A stretch of DNA of 64,000 nt. It comes from Serinus canaria (taxonomy: Eukaryota; Chordata; Aves; Passeriformes; Fringillidae). Where the stretch lies: assembly GCF_022539315.1 (NCBI RefSeq), contig NC_066313.1:37919059-37983058 (forward strand), in the 5' to 3' direction. Position 1 is the first letter of the stretch; each line of letters opens with the position of its first letter. Shown piece after piece: positions 1-12,521 of the stretch. The notes beneath the pieces were generated by a model. That model did not search any database, was not told the DNA's origin, and was given only the letters and a program-made list of their open reading frames with translations. Position numbers and translations under genes: made by a program.

Positions 1-244
1 TAACAACTTTAACCTGAAAGAGGGTGGATTGAAATTACATGTTACGCAGAAATTTACTTAAAGGGTAGAAAGGCACTGGAGCAAGTTGCCCACTGGAACA
101 AGATGCCTCATCACTGAAAGGGTTCAAGGTTGGATGGGGCCCTGAAAAATCTGGTCTAGTGGCATCCCTGCTCATGTCAGAGGCTTTGGAACCAGATGAT
201 CTTTAAGGACCCTTTGAACACAAACTCTTCCACGATTCTATGAT
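1..244 (+). mobile_element. CR1 LINE, 3' end, cut by window start
   Basis: This is the 3' terminal part of a chicken-repeat-1 (CR1) non-LTR retrotransposon read on the + strand. Recognisable blocks are the end of ORF2 and the 3' untranslated region (gcactggagcaagttgccca near 74, ggtctagtggcatccctgc near 153, aaccagatgatctttaagga near 190), followed by the family's short terminal repeat (cgattctatgat at 233-244). CR1 elements end in such a short repeat rather than poly(A), and most genomic copies are 5'-truncated by incomplete reverse transcription. The left end cannot be judged because the window begins inside the element. It is clearly diverged, with small deletions, and codes for nothing intact. 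It and the weak tail at 33275 are the only CR1 pieces here on the + strand. Confidence 0.85.
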
Positions 245-1260
245 CATAATATATTCAGAATATTGTCTTCAGGATTATATTCAAAAAATTGAAACCTTAA
301 GTATGAAAGTGTTTTAAAGGTGAGGCCAGTAAAAACATTTAAAAGTTGTTATGTGAGAAATAGGTTGTTTAGGACCTGATCCATTTCCCTGATTTCAAAG
401 GGAAATATTCCCTTATTTCCATTTACTTTAGCTTCAGGTGACTCACCCTCTAAAATGTCCATTTCTCACCACAGACTGTAAAGTGAGACTCAATGACAAG
501 CTCAGATACAGGTGCCAACATCATAAATACCTGAAAAAACATCTATTCAAAAAAATGTTCCCTCTTTTTGATATATTCATAACGTATGCAGCACAAAATT
601 AGGATCCTTAGTGAAACTTACAAAGAAAGAATACTGCATACAGCAATCATTGCTTAATGTTTCACTTAGGAGAAAAAACAGAATCTGGACAACTTCCAAA
701 ATTGTACATCTGTTCCTTTTAATTTACTGCTCAGAGGAATGAGCACACACACAAAAAAAAAAAAAAACAGAGGAAAATTAATACATTTATTATTAATTGA
801 TGTCCTCTCCATCTAAAACATTTAAATGATCCTTTCTGATGGAGAAAACTTCTGGCTATACTTTTAGTGCTGGGAAATATGGCCAAAACACTGCAGGCTT
901 GAGCCAGAAAAACACTGACATAAATGGAAATTCTCCCAGTGCTTCTGAAGCATTAATTTAGAATTCCAGTGTGGATCCAATGGGGGAAAAGAGGATATAA
1001 TTACACAGACAAAGTTATATATGATTTATTCCAATTACCTCATTTTCGGTTGGTTTGGAGTACTGTGTAGTGGCAAAATAAGTGAGAAAATGGGTGTGAT
1101 CGCTTCTTTTGGATCTGAAAAGGCAGAAAAGGAAAAAAAAAAGTAAAAATAACTTTATAAATAATATTTTGACATAAACATAATCTCAGACGCCATGTGC
1201 TGCACCTATAATTAATTAGTGCACAGCGCAAAAATGAAAACAATATTGGAGGGGGAGGAG

Positions 1261-1317
1261 AAGAAGAAGAAGAAGAAGAAGAAGAAGAAGAAGAAGAAGA
1301 AGAAGAAGAAGAAGAAG
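1261..1317. repeat. (AAG)19 trinucleotide microsatellite
   Basis: Nineteen uninterrupted copies of AAG, preceded by a short purine-rich lead (ggaggggg). The whole stretch is a homopurine run on the + strand. Long pure triplet arrays are usually length-polymorphic. The frames through it read poly-lysine (+ strand) or poly-serine and poly-leucine (- strand) and are artefacts of the repeat, not genes. Confidence 0.97.
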
Positions 1318-2514
1318 ACTGTACACACTGCATTTACTGTAGGACTGATGCTGATGCTTGACATGCCCAAAGATTTGATTGGAGCAACCTGCAGTGGTAA
1401 GGTGAAGTTGGTGTGGTGAGGTTGATAAGGCTGCCACCAAAGAGATATGACTCATTTTCCTTGGGTATTATTTATATTCCTATTGCTACTCTATCAAACA
1501 AGGCAAGATTGGTTTGTTTCCTGAGCTGAACATATTCTGGTTGTATTTCCTCAAAAAATCTTGAGGTTCTTCGGAAATGACGCCATTCATCACACAATCT
1601 GCTTTGGTTAGAAGCTGATTTTTATTCTTTTTGACTTCTGGAGAATTAATTAATTAATCACCACTCTCTCTGGCTGTAAAAATTGTCTGGAAAGACTTTT
1701 TCATTGTTTAGACTGTTTTAAGAAGTACACTTCAAAATAATGCCCAGTTTATTTCATAATTTCAAATCTGGTGTAGGATAGGGGGTTTGCTGGGTGTTAA
1801 GCTCCAAACCTTTGAAGGGTCCTTCCAATACTTTCTTTCCATTAGGATTCAAAGTTCTTATTGTTTATGTCTTAAAGTTGTTTTCTTCCTTTCTTCATTT
1901 CCTGAAATCAGTGTTTTTAACTTCTCTATTTGCAACCATCACAATTTAATTATTTCCTCCTGTTGTTATATGTACTTGTGCCTAATTTGTCTGGGGCATT
2001 TAATAGATTGAAAATGCTCCTTGCTCTTTTCAGCAGATTATTTCTACTTAATATCATTTATTTGTAACCATGATAAACAAATGCTTACTAATCAAAAGGG
2101 AGCAGGATGACCGGGGTGAGATATGCAGCCTCTTAAATGTAACTGATGTGGTTTTCTACCACAGCTCTCGTTTTGTAGAAAATTAATCATGCGTGGTCAT
2201 TTCAAAGAACAGGTATTAGACCAGACACCAAGTCAGTCTCAGCTTGTTTAATATTCAGTATAAGGTAGTGAGGCTCCAGCTGGGATTAGGGAATTAATTA
2301 AACAGCCTGTGTTTGACTGAGGTAGCTGACTATCAGTCTAAGTAGGAGTGACCCAAATATAATAACCTGTAAGTGCCCAATGCATTCAGCCCCAGGGAAG
2401 ACCAGCAAGGATAACTGCACTGATATCTCAAAATCAGGTTTGAAAGACAGAGCAAGTGGAGGGAGAGAAAAGAGTAAAGCTGTACTTCTTTTGAATACAG
2501 AAGTTTAACACCAG

Positions 2515-2713
2515 AAAAAAAAAAAAAAAAGTTAAATAACCACATTGAAAAGATAGATCGTTCCCAGCATAAAAGAGAGAAATTACAAAAAAAACCCAAA
2601 AACAACAAAACACAAAAACCACAAGCAAACAAACAAACAAACACCTAACCAAACCAACCAACCAAAGAAACAACAAAAAAAACCAACCAAAAAACCCCAA
2701 AACCAAAAAACTC
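2515..2713 (+). repeat. A-run and A/C-rich low-complexity tract
   Basis: A 16-A run (2515-2530) is followed, after about 55 ordinary bases, by roughly 128 bases (2585-2713) made almost only of A and C on the + strand, including (CAAA)n and (AACC)n patches. It is strongly strand-asymmetric. The - strand frames across it read phenylalanine-, leucine- and valine-rich hydrophobic peptides and are composition artefacts. It may be a decayed simple repeat or A-rich retroposon tail; no element body is recognisable upstream. Confidence 0.85.
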
Positions 2714-4602
2714 AATGGGCAGAAATCTGGAGAAATTGCTATCCCAACAAAGTGCAGGGGGACTCAAGGCTTTGTAGGTTTTATGTTTTAGGGCCATCTG
2801 CAGAACTATGCTGCTGGTTACACAAAACAAGGGGCTTGTTTCCAGGCCATTCAACTAAAGGGATATCAAGTTTTTCACTGAGGACAAGACAGTCTTTTTT
2901 ATTGATTTACAGGTTATCCAGTCTTCAGATGTCTGATTGGACCCCTGAGTTTAGGTGATACCTAATAAATGCATTCTTCATCTTGGAAGTCTGCCCCATC
3001 TTGAGAGGAGGTGTTGAACAGAGGATGCAACTGAGATACCAAAATAGCTCCCCCAGTAAAGTATAAAAGATATAGGGGTGTCCACATCTTTGAGGGAACA
3101 TAATACCTCAAACATCTTTAAGGAACCTGGAAAGCAAAGAGTGTTTTCTTCCAAACCTCCAGCACAGGAGCGAGTGCTGTGCAATGCCAAGTTGAGCTAG
3201 AGGATTCTCTGGCATCTACAGACCAATATTTTTCTGTATTTTAAGATAGTCAATAGATCTCTTATTGTTCTGAATAAACCTCCAGCATCACACTATTGTC
3301 TTTTTCTCTCAGACTTAAGATCTTTAGCTGCAGTTGAGATTTCTTGGCAATATTTCCCATTTGTATCAAAAAGAGATCTATACTGTCATATTATGCAACT
3401 TGTTAATTAGAAAAAAGATTTCACATTGTGTTATGAAGAGAAGGAAGAAATCTTTCCAGCAGTAAACTGTGCTATCATCAAAGCACTGTAGTACCCAGTG
3501 AGTATGGTAGATGTAAGAATGCATCTACTGATTTCCCAAATTTTTCATGTGATAAAAGTTTGATTTTAGGATTCCAAGTTTGAGAAACCAGTAAGATTAG
3601 CACAGTAGAACCTTCAGAATCTTCTATTCATATAAAATACAGAAAATATTCATAGTTGTTTATAAATTTTCCTATTTATTTGCATTTTGTTTGTCTTTTT
3701 TAATGGCATTCTTACTTTTGAGAAAGTAGATTTGAGTTATTCAGTAGACTCATGGCTGTTGTACGACAGATGACAATTCTACATAACTGCAAATACAGTC
3801 TGTGTGAGAAGAACATTTAAGATGAATATCACTTCTGATAGAAAGGATAAAATACTACTAATATCATATCAGGGAAACAAAGGTCTTGGTAAATGACTCA
3901 TAAATAGTGCAGGCTTTAGGAAAAAAAACCCTAAAAGTCTTTTCAGATCCTTTACCTAGCTCTTATCCATTAAAAAATCAAACGCTTCAGTAAAAATGAG
4001 AAGCAAATTAAATCTTTTTCTAGGTGAGAGAAGGTGGAGTAATGAAGCTAATTAATTAAATAAAAGGTTGATGTAACTAAAAATGGACATGTTTGTCCAG
4101 CCATGGACATGTTCTATTTAAACAATGTCAGATATCTGATAGCAAAATAATGAAAAGTAGGAGCACATTTTAAATTTTTTTCCTACTTATTTTCTGTGAG
4201 CACCAGTTTTTAAATCCTGGGAATAAAAATGGTAGCTGAATTATGGCGTGGAGTGAAATGAATTTTGTAGGATCAGCTGCATGTCAGAAAATAGTATATG
4301 ACTCAAACCTTTATGATTTAATTCAACAAAAATGACAGGCCCTGTTCACAAAGTCCTAAACATGAAATTCCCTTCAGTAAAGGTTATTTATTGGACATCA
4401 GGGTCAGAGAAAATTATAAAAATGCAACTAGTCCCTTGACCATTGTTAGCTCAAACACATTCACTTTTCTATAAAATGATCATTCCTGCGGTGTGACTTA
4501 GCAATATCAGCCCATCATTGTGTCATGTAGAATAACTGATGGTTCCCATTCCCTGTGGCAGTGGACACTGAGTTCTCACCGCTATGGTCACAGAAAGATA
4601 AT

Positions 4603-4663
4603 GAGTATATGGGGTCTCCCTTATAGTGTGTGGGAGTATGTGGGTCCCCCTTAGAGTGTGACC
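4603..4663. repeat. 31-bp imperfect tandem duplication
   Basis: Two adjacent units, each beginning gagtat and containing a tctccctta/tcccccttag block followed by agtgtg, lie at 4603-4633 and about 4634-4663. They differ at several positions, so the duplication is old. Confidence 0.7.
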
Positions 4664-6060
4664 CCAGAACTACATTTCTTTGTCTGTAAGCCTGAGATTT
4701 CCTTGCCTTTGATGTTTTACTCATACATCTCTTGAGTCAAGACACCTTTTAAACACAAAGTAAAAGGGGAAAGCAACTAACCTGAGCTCTAGTTGATATC
4801 AGTTGATCAGATTTATATTGTGAAATACAAGAGTAGGTGGGTTTTCAGGTGTACTTCAGAAGCAGTGCTTTCTGCACACACATGAACCACTGAAAACAGG
4901 TCCAGACCTTCTTTAATTAAGAAAACTACATGAAAATTAACAGTATATTAAATGAGACTAGAAGTGTGTTGTGTCCCTAAGCCTCACAAACACGCCATGC
5001 CAGATGAGCTCATGATGCAGCTGCAGCAGCTCATGCTGGCAGACATGCCTCTATAGATTGTCAATACATTCCCTTACCTAAAGTGCAGATTGAACAGACT
5101 TCCAATTTAAAGGAAAAACACTTTTTTGAGAGCTCCTGATCTTTTTTAGAGAATGAAACTCAGAAGAAACAGTTCATTTCAGAGGCACCGGGAGGATTGC
5201 ATCCCTAGAGCATGTTTCTAGAAGTTGTTGACAAGCTCAGGGGAGCAATTACTTCCAACAGACATGTCAGTGTTTGTGAGACAAGAAAGCTTCTGCAGAA
5301 GAAAACGCAGGTGTAGTAATCAGAGGCTACAGTGAAGCCTTTTGATAAAGTTCATTGTTTTCATGGTTCCTGTTCAAGACTCCCTTGTTCGGACATGTAT
5401 TTAAATAAACAGACACATACTGTTGCCAAGTGAAACACAGACTAACAGACAAGAAGTACTGCACAGTCACTTCATCTCTTGACATTCTAGTTCTGCCTTT
5501 ATAAAGGTGTACTTGACCACAGAAACCAGAAATTTTATTTTGGTAGGACTAACATTAACCTTGAGAAAGTAATTGGAAAGATATCCTTCTATCTCTATGG
5601 TGTTAGGTTCAGAATGGAGAAGATTGAGTAACACCAGAAAAACAAGAAAACACATATACACTTTTGTCAAATATTATTAAAAAGTTGTTCAGAAGAGGGA
5701 AAGAAGAATGCTTAAGATTACTTTCAGAGTCTGGTTTATTTGCTTCAAAAATTAATCAAGGCCCGTACTCATCCCATAGGGTATGTTGATGCTATAGATT
5801 TTCACTTGTGTATTTCCCTCATAGAATAGTTTAAATTGTTCTCTGAATTGCATCTATATATCAGCTGTCCTTTTTTTTTGCTTCATTGGTGTTCAGTTAA
5901 AAGGAAAATTTAATTCAATGTCTACATGAGGGAACAATGTGTCCAGTCCAACTCTTATGTTCAAAAAATTTCCATGCTCAAATGAAAAATTTCTATACTG
6001 TGAGGTTTTCATAGTTTTTCTGGCAAAGCCAGGGCTGATCTGGCTAGTGTTGGTGGCAGC

Positions 6061-6565
6061 TGTGGCACGTTAACCTTGACAGGCTGCCAGGCACCCTCTC
6101 ATTTGTTCTCCCACTATATCTACTCAACAAGACAAGGGGAGAAATTAAGGTAAAAAAACCTCATAATTTGTGATAAATGTGATTTAATAAAAAAACCCCT
6201 GTGTATGAAGACCAGATATGGAAAGGAATTTATCCACCAATTCCTATTGGCAAGCAGATGTGCAGACACTTCCTAGAGAGTAGAGCCTCAGTATTTGTCG
6301 TGACTACTTTGGAAGACAAATGTCATAACATGATGTCATGTGGTCTGCAGTGTCCCCTTGATCAATTTGGATCAGTGTCCCCTCCCAGTCTCACACTCAC
6401 TTCCAGCCAGCTGGCATTTGGGTGTGGAGAGGCAGTCTTGATGCTGAGCAAGCAGCAAAACATTATGTCTTATCAATACTGCTCTAGCAAATGCACAAAT
6501 TTAAAGCATGGTACAACGTGGGCCACTGTGATGACAGTAACTCCACAACAGCCAGACTCAGTGCA
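6061..6565 (-). mobile_element. Complete solo LTR of an avian endogenous retrovirus (family A)
   Basis: Read on the - strand this follows an avian LTR that I recognise from its consensus: it starts TGCACTGAGTCTGGCTG near 6565 and ends GTTAACGTGCCACA at 6061, so it keeps the TG...CA termini. Inner landmarks on the + strand include ctattggcaagcagatgtg (6244), ttggaagacaaatgtcat (6309) and ccttgatcaatttggatcag (6356). The order of blocks matches the copies at 25373-25948 and 55082-55462, which supports the family call from inside the window. No gag, pol or env lies next to it and no second LTR flanks it, so it is a solo LTR left by recombination. No clear target-site duplication is visible. A 141-codon + strand frame over it is an antisense artefact. 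Confidence 0.75.
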
Positions 6566-7079
6566 GGAGTTTGTCTCTGAATTGGCAGCTGGGCTAAATT
6601 ACCTCCAGAGGTCAATATTTCCATAATTCTAGAATTCCTTTCCTACATCCTAAACTCTTTGCTGTATGCAATCAAACTGGTTGTAGTGATTGACTTTTAC
6701 CCTTTTATTACTGCATGAAGGTCATAAAATTGCTAAATATTCTCCTCATGACACAAAAAAAATCTCTTATTCATTGTTTCATTTACAGACTTGTGCAACT
6801 ATAAAGAGTATAAGTTGAAATAATGAACATAAAATACATCATAATAATTGTGAGCCACCTTCAAATATCAAAATCCATTTCACAGTATCCAGGTCAGCAG
6901 ACAATTTTAACCAAAAGATAATCATACATTGACTGCTATCTTGCTTTGTAACCTGACAATACTTTGGCCTAAATTTCTGTCTCTATTTCTTCAACATGCC
7001 TTGGGGGACACTATCTCAGTTTTATCTTTGCAGAGGAAATGAGAAAACTGTCTTTATTTGTCTTATGGCTCATGGAATT

Positions 7080-7111
7080 AAAAAAAAAGAAAAGAAAAAG
7101 AAAAAAAAAAA
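7080..7111. repeat. A-rich purine tract
   Basis: About 30 bases of A interrupted only by single G residues (aaaagaaaagaaaaag pattern). This is low-complexity sequence with no adjoining element body. Confidence 0.8.
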
Positions 7112-9024
7112 CCTGCTCATCCCCTGACTTGCAGAAAAATCTTTCCTTTTAATTTAAGACAAATAAGCTTTTAGGCATTGCACACCATAATGCTCATGAA
7201 GGAAAAAATAAATCTGAAAGACTTCTGAAGCTTTTTAAGTCATTACTGCCACATTGTCATCACCTTTTCATTTTCTATTCAAGTCACTCCTCAGTTGGTG
7301 AAAAGCTAGAAATTGCATGACCCATTTCCTATACAGTTGGAAAACCCAGTTAGTGTTTTCTTTCTTCAGATTCATTTCTCTGAAGCTGTCTGAATTCTTC
7401 TAGACAATGAATGTCACTACAGTTAGATTTTCATCCAGGAAACCTAGGAGATAAAAGGTCATTTGTGACAGAAATCCAAACACATGCTTACTGACGGCAA
7501 AATAACATTTAAAAGTATTCTGTAGAACCATCACATTCAGTTTTGAAAAATAAAGGGTTTCCATCATTTCCTGAAAAGTGCTTTCCAAAATTAGATGAGG
7601 TGTTTTTTGCAACTCAAAAATTTTCACCTTTTTTCCATCTTCTCAAATAATTCCTAGGACACTGGCCCAGCAGAAGCTTTCCATTGATATGTCCCTGCAG
7701 GAGAACAGACTCCTCAACTCCTTTCAAGAGCGTAAGAGCCTCCTGAGCTATCCTGTTCCTGTATGTATTCATGATGTAGGAAGTCGAGGATGAGGACAGC
7801 TGTTTCCAACTTGTTTTCATCTGATCAGTGAGGCAGAGATGTCCTGCTTGCTTGTCTCAATTCTAAACTTCATTGAGAGAAAAATGTAGGGTTTTATGTC
7901 CTCTTCTACAGCACTGGAGAGTGAGTGTTGATGTGTGGATGATACAAAAAAGAAATAGATTTTTATTACTTTTCCCGACAAAGAAGGGAAAGTCAAGGAC
8001 TCTCTGAGAGGGCCTTGATAGCAGAAATTGAATTCCACATTATCAAGTTAATTTTCTTTAGTTCCTTAAATAAACTCTTTTTTTTTTAAACCAAATAACT
8101 AATAAAAATTTTGATGAAATTTAACTGTTACAAAGCTCACAAAAGTGTTACTTTAAGGAAGTTTGGGTAAAGAACAGTGTGTTAACAACCGGAGAAAAGC
8201 AACTTATTTGATATTAAACATCAATTTCATATTTAATGTGTGAATTTACAAGTAATGGTTTGCTAGACTTAGTTACTCATGCATGTACTTTTTTATCTTT
8301 TAGAGATTTTTTGCTTTTCAGTTTAGATTTTCTTTTGCATGTGTGTGGTTGATTTCTTTTTTAAAGTAGACATTATTACAAAACTATTTTCCTAATCAGG
8401 AAAAAAATCTTGACTTCAGACTACAAAAGATACTAAATAGAAAGGAAACACTATTTAGTGAACTACAAAAACTTCTACCAGAAAAAAAAAAAAAAGGTTT
8501 GAATTCAGTTCTGGGTAACAAAATTTGTCTGCAACTGAAGTATCTACAAGTATTCTTATCCCCTCTTTGAAGAGCTAGTCATGACAGTTAGTTATAAGTC
8601 TTGCTTATGATTTGAATATTTGAATGTTTCTCTTCCATGTAGTTGACATAACCTTTTTTTGTGGAAAAGCTGATAAAATGGCTTTTCACAAGTAGCTTTT
8701 TCGTGATATCGCCTGTACACTTTATGCCATTGCTTTTCCTTATTAGCATCATAGATGAGCAAGTGCATGGTCCCTGAATATCTGGTTCATTTCAGAAGTA
8801 ACATTATGAAGAGCACTGGCAGGTGTTTTCACCTGATTTCTACAGTCAGATTTCAGGAATTTTTTCAGGCTTTGCTTTCTTTTGTTTTGCTTTTTGGGGT
8901 TTTTTTTTGATATCTGAGAATAAAATGCTCTCAGTGTGACATGATACTTGGTGACTAGGATTAACACTACAAGTCAAGATGGTCTCTACAGTAAGTTTAA
9001 TCATATAATATACCCAACAGGAAC

Positions 9025-9062
9025 TCGTGGGGCTTGGCTGCTGGCTGGGGCTAAACCATGAC
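9025..9062 (+). mobile_element. Short 3'-end remnant of a family A LTR
   Basis: The words gcttggctgctggctggggc and taaaccatgaca match the last bases of the LTR family seen at 6061, 25373 and 42575 (TGG-C-GGGGTTAAACCACGACA-like end). Only about 35-40 bases are recognisable, so it is either a deletion relic or a chance likeness. Confidence 0.45.
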
Positions 9063-11239
9063 AGACTCAAGGAGCTGAGTGAAATGTTAGGTTTTGGGAA
9101 TAATACAATAAGTCCACATTAAAAATATACCTTAAGTGTAGAATTTGAACTCAGTAAAACAGGTGGAGAATGATTTCAGTTTTCATTTAGTATTAAAATT
9201 TATATTAAAAAAATTATAGTTTTGTATTTATATACCCCTACTTATTTATGCATTTGCATTTATACCTTTATTTCGGAAACCGACACACACTTTTCCATAT
9301 TTCTACTGTTCTGATTTATTTTTAGTCTCGTTGTTCTGGTTAATTTGGTCAGTGATTCTATTCTAAAGTTGTAAAATTGTTTTCAAATTCATTCTCCTTG
9401 CTTTTGCAGATATTCTTCTTAATTACTGAGTATTTCCAGGTTTGTGTACATCCTTCTCCAGATAGGTCTGAATGTTTCATTCCCTCTCTCACTGCTTAAA
9501 TACATTGTCTTAGCCAATATTTTTTTTCTTTGTCATCTCCACTCCCCCCATCTCCTTTCTTTACTGTCAATTTTAATCTGTATTTTGAGTCCAGGAAAGA
9601 TTTCCCCAGAGCAGCAGCAAAAATGGTATTATGAATATTCATAGATTGCTATGATCTTGGAGTTTTAAAATAGAACTCACTATTGTCATAGCAATTCTTA
9701 TTCTTCCTGTTATAAAATATTCAGTCTTGCCTATCTTCAACATCTAAGGCACTGGACCTTTCTTTTTTTTTTTTGTGCAACACTTTTTCAAGTCTAACTT
9801 ATTAATTACTACACATCATACCAAGACATTGTAATTTAGCACTTTAATAGACTTTTTCCTCTTTGAGCTAGACAATATTCTAGGGGAAAAAATATGGAAG
9901 GTATTTGGTCTGCTTGTGGGTGAAAATTGGAATGGTCATTCACTGCATAATCCACATGGGGTTTTTTTGCCCAATAGTTTCTATCACTTTTATTAATCAG
10001 AGCCAACTTTTCTCAAAACCCTTCTGTCTTTTGAAACTTTCATTTCTGAAATGCAGTCTGGGGAAAATGCTCCATTTTGTTCCATAAGTTCAATTTCTAA
10101 AAAGAGAAAGCAACTTCTGTATTTGAAATAGTGCATTAAGCTACAGAGGTCACATGTTTCTCCTTAAACAACCCTGAAAGCCAATTCCTCTTTTTCCTTC
10201 CTTCTTCCTCACTCATCAACTGTTATGATTTATGCAGTATTAGTACTGGAACACTTTTTCTTGATACAAATTAATGTCTCTCAACCAAAGAGATAACAGG
10301 AAGACAACCCGTAAACGAATAAACGTATATCAGGTGAGCAAATAACACTGAAATATTGTGCTTAATGTAACACAAAGCAATATGGCACAACTGCTGTCTA
10401 GCTTTTAAAAGCATAACTTTTACAGTTTGACCTTCCTACAAGTTTTGGAAACTTTTTTTTAGAGTCTTCTCACAACGCTCTTTAAAGGACTCTTTTCCCC
10501 ATTGCTAAATATGAATTCAGTTACCTTTTCATGCACCATGTATTTGAGATTTCTTTCTCTTCTTTAAATCTAAAACTCTAGTAACATACACCTACCATGA
10601 TGGACAACAAAATTCAGTTGAAGGGGAAACTCTGTGTTACAACACTTTGTTAGTTGCAGCATTTACTTAGATTGTTTTCTCTAGAAAGTTTGGATTTATA
10701 TAACAGTGACTTTTTGCCAAAAATACTTTTACCTGCATCTGTGACCAGTTTTGCTTCTGGGACTTTGATTTGTCTATAAGTCATGCAGAGTGTAGTAACT
10801 TGCAGTTCAGATATGGCATGTAAAGACATTTCAAGCACCTAATTTAGCAGATAGAAATATCTTTTCAATTTAAGTTACACTAGGGGGAGAAGGACTGTCC
10901 TAGAAAACAAAGTAATGAGCCCAAGGTAGAAAGGGTTATTGAAGTCATTGGGATGAATAGTGTCTGCAAGAGAAAAGGAAGCACAAACACAGAGATCTGT
11001 GATGCTAATAAATAAGCAATGTGTAAAGTGTTATTTTATAACAGAAAATAATGCAGATATACAAAGATTAAACATTTTCTGCTGCATTGTGGTCACACTA
11101 ATCAACATGGGCATACAGAATTTTTCTAGGAAAGCCAGAGACAAATGTCAAAGAAAGTTATAATATTTCTGAACTGATAAATAGTAATTTGAACTGAAAA
11201 TAATTTATAGCTACAGTTAGCAGTTCTACTTGTTAATTT

Positions 11240-11870
11240 TTTCAATCCCCGATTGCTACTTGGACACTGGCCCATCGACCGTAACTCTTTAGATGTAGCC
11301 ATGCAGACAAGGTGTTATCCAACTAACAGTCTGCTTTTCAAACCAATATCTCTCCAATTTAGGGGCAAGACTGTTGTGGGGGACCATATCGAAAGCTGAT
11401 CAGAAATACAGAAATACAACACATGTGGCTATCTCTATCTCTTTGGCTTCAATATGTTTCAGCATCTCTTCCAGGATGGCCTGTTCCATGATCTTATAGA
11501 GGAGAGGCTGTTTGGTCAGTAGCTCCCAGTGTTCATCCTATTTTCCTTTCTAAAAAGGGACACCTTTTTCTTACCACTAGAGACTACCATGACTTCTGAG
11601 GTATGATGAAGAGCGGTCTGGCAACTGAACCAGTCAATTCCCCCAGGACTGTGGGATAGACATTATCTCAGGTTCCATGGACATACACATATATACTCAG
11701 GTTTCTTTTGTGGTGTCTAACTTGATCTTCACTTATGATGGAAAGGACTTCACTCCTTATTCCCTGACATAAGCTTTAGGATGCCATAAGATATGTGAGA
11801 AGAGTGATTACCACTGAAAACTGAGGCAAAAGTGCTGAGCATATCAACACTTATGATATTTGTTGTCACT
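11240..11870 (-). mobile_element. CR1 LINE fragment, central reverse-transcriptase region
   Basis: Read on the - strand this is the middle of CR1 ORF2, upstream of and into the reverse-transcriptase domain. Blocks on the + strand that match the CR1 consensus I know are ccaatatctctccaattta (11343), catctcttccaggatggcc (11463), tgttccatgatctt (11482), caggttccatggacatac (11669) and actgaggcaaaagtgctgag (11820). It is strongly diverged, carries internal deletions (for example between 11395 and 11440) and has no long frame. Both ends are missing. It covers a part of the CR1 consensus that overlaps the copy at 12522-13720, so the two must be separate insertions in the same orientation. Confidence 0.75.
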
Positions 11871-12521
11871 GATTCTTCTGGTGATATAAGGTACTTAGGA
11901 AATACATTTCACTCTAAAAAGAATACAATTTCAGATGCTATGGAAAGTTCCAAACATTGAATTTTCTTATTAATTGAATTTATCTGATTTGGAAGGCTTT
12001 TTCCAGCATTTTTATATAGTTGGGAGGAAAGGGTTAAAACTTGGAGATTTGGTGGGGAGGAGGGAATAGTTTCTCTCAAAGTGTCCTTGCAGCTGGGAAT
12101 GATAAAAATGTCAGTGGGAGAAAACTCCATTTATTATGCCTAGTGTTGCTCTTCCTCTGCCTGTTCTAAGTAGAATTCCTGTGAAGAGATAACTCACTCT
12201 CAGACACATGTGGAAGCCTTTTCTTACAGTGAGGCAGGTGAGCCCCTGCCCTTTGCTGTCAGCTAGGATGAACTGAGCCAAATGGAGCCTGTGTCTTGTT
12301 AGTGAGGCAATGAAATAAATCTACTCTGTGCATTTTGGCTGCGGTTTGATGGTTGCCCTTGGTTGCCTATAAGTGTCAACTCACAACACAGATGTACATA
12401 AAAAATGCTTTATTTTATTCTACAGACATTTTATTTGATAGCCATTTACTATTTTGCTCAAAAAAGCACACTTATTTAAGGTGGTAGATTACCTTTTTTT
12501 TTTTTTACTTTACTTTGTCTT
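11871..12521. other. Gene-free spacer between two CR1 fragments
   Basis: About 650 bases without a recognisable feature apart from a 12-T run near 12494. A 73-codon - strand frame (11909-12130) matches nothing I know. Confidence 0.5.

Larger units (their letters stand above)
245..6060. other. Gene-free AT-rich stretch
   Basis: I see no exon, RNA gene or recognisable transposon here. Contents worth naming are the AAG microsatellite, a 16-A run followed by a long A/C-rich tract, a 31-bp imperfect tandem duplication at 4603-4663, and a short imperfect hairpin at 4999-5040. Several TTAATTAATTA-type runs (for example near 1648 and 4050) are homeodomain-like but common in AT-rich DNA. Open frames here are under 105 codons and resemble no family I know. 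Confidence 0.6.
6566..11239. other. Gene-free AT-rich stretch
   Basis: No recognisable gene. It holds a purine-rich A/G run (7080-7111), a 13-14 A run near 8482 and a short LTR remnant at 9025-9062. A - strand frame at 7614-7820 with plausible splice signals is discussed in the findings but is not called as an exon. Confidence 0.55.

Noticed and set aside
1040..1455. Frames with poly-serine, poly-leucine and poly-lysine
   Set aside because: They are the AAG microsatellite read in three frames; flanking residues match no protein family.
2333..2854. Hydrophobic - strand frames suggesting membrane proteins
   Set aside because: They are produced by the A/C-rich tract at 2585-2713 read as T/G on the other strand.
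6201..6626. 141-codon + strand frame
   Set aside because: It runs antisense through the solo LTR at 6061-6565 and has no recognisable domain.
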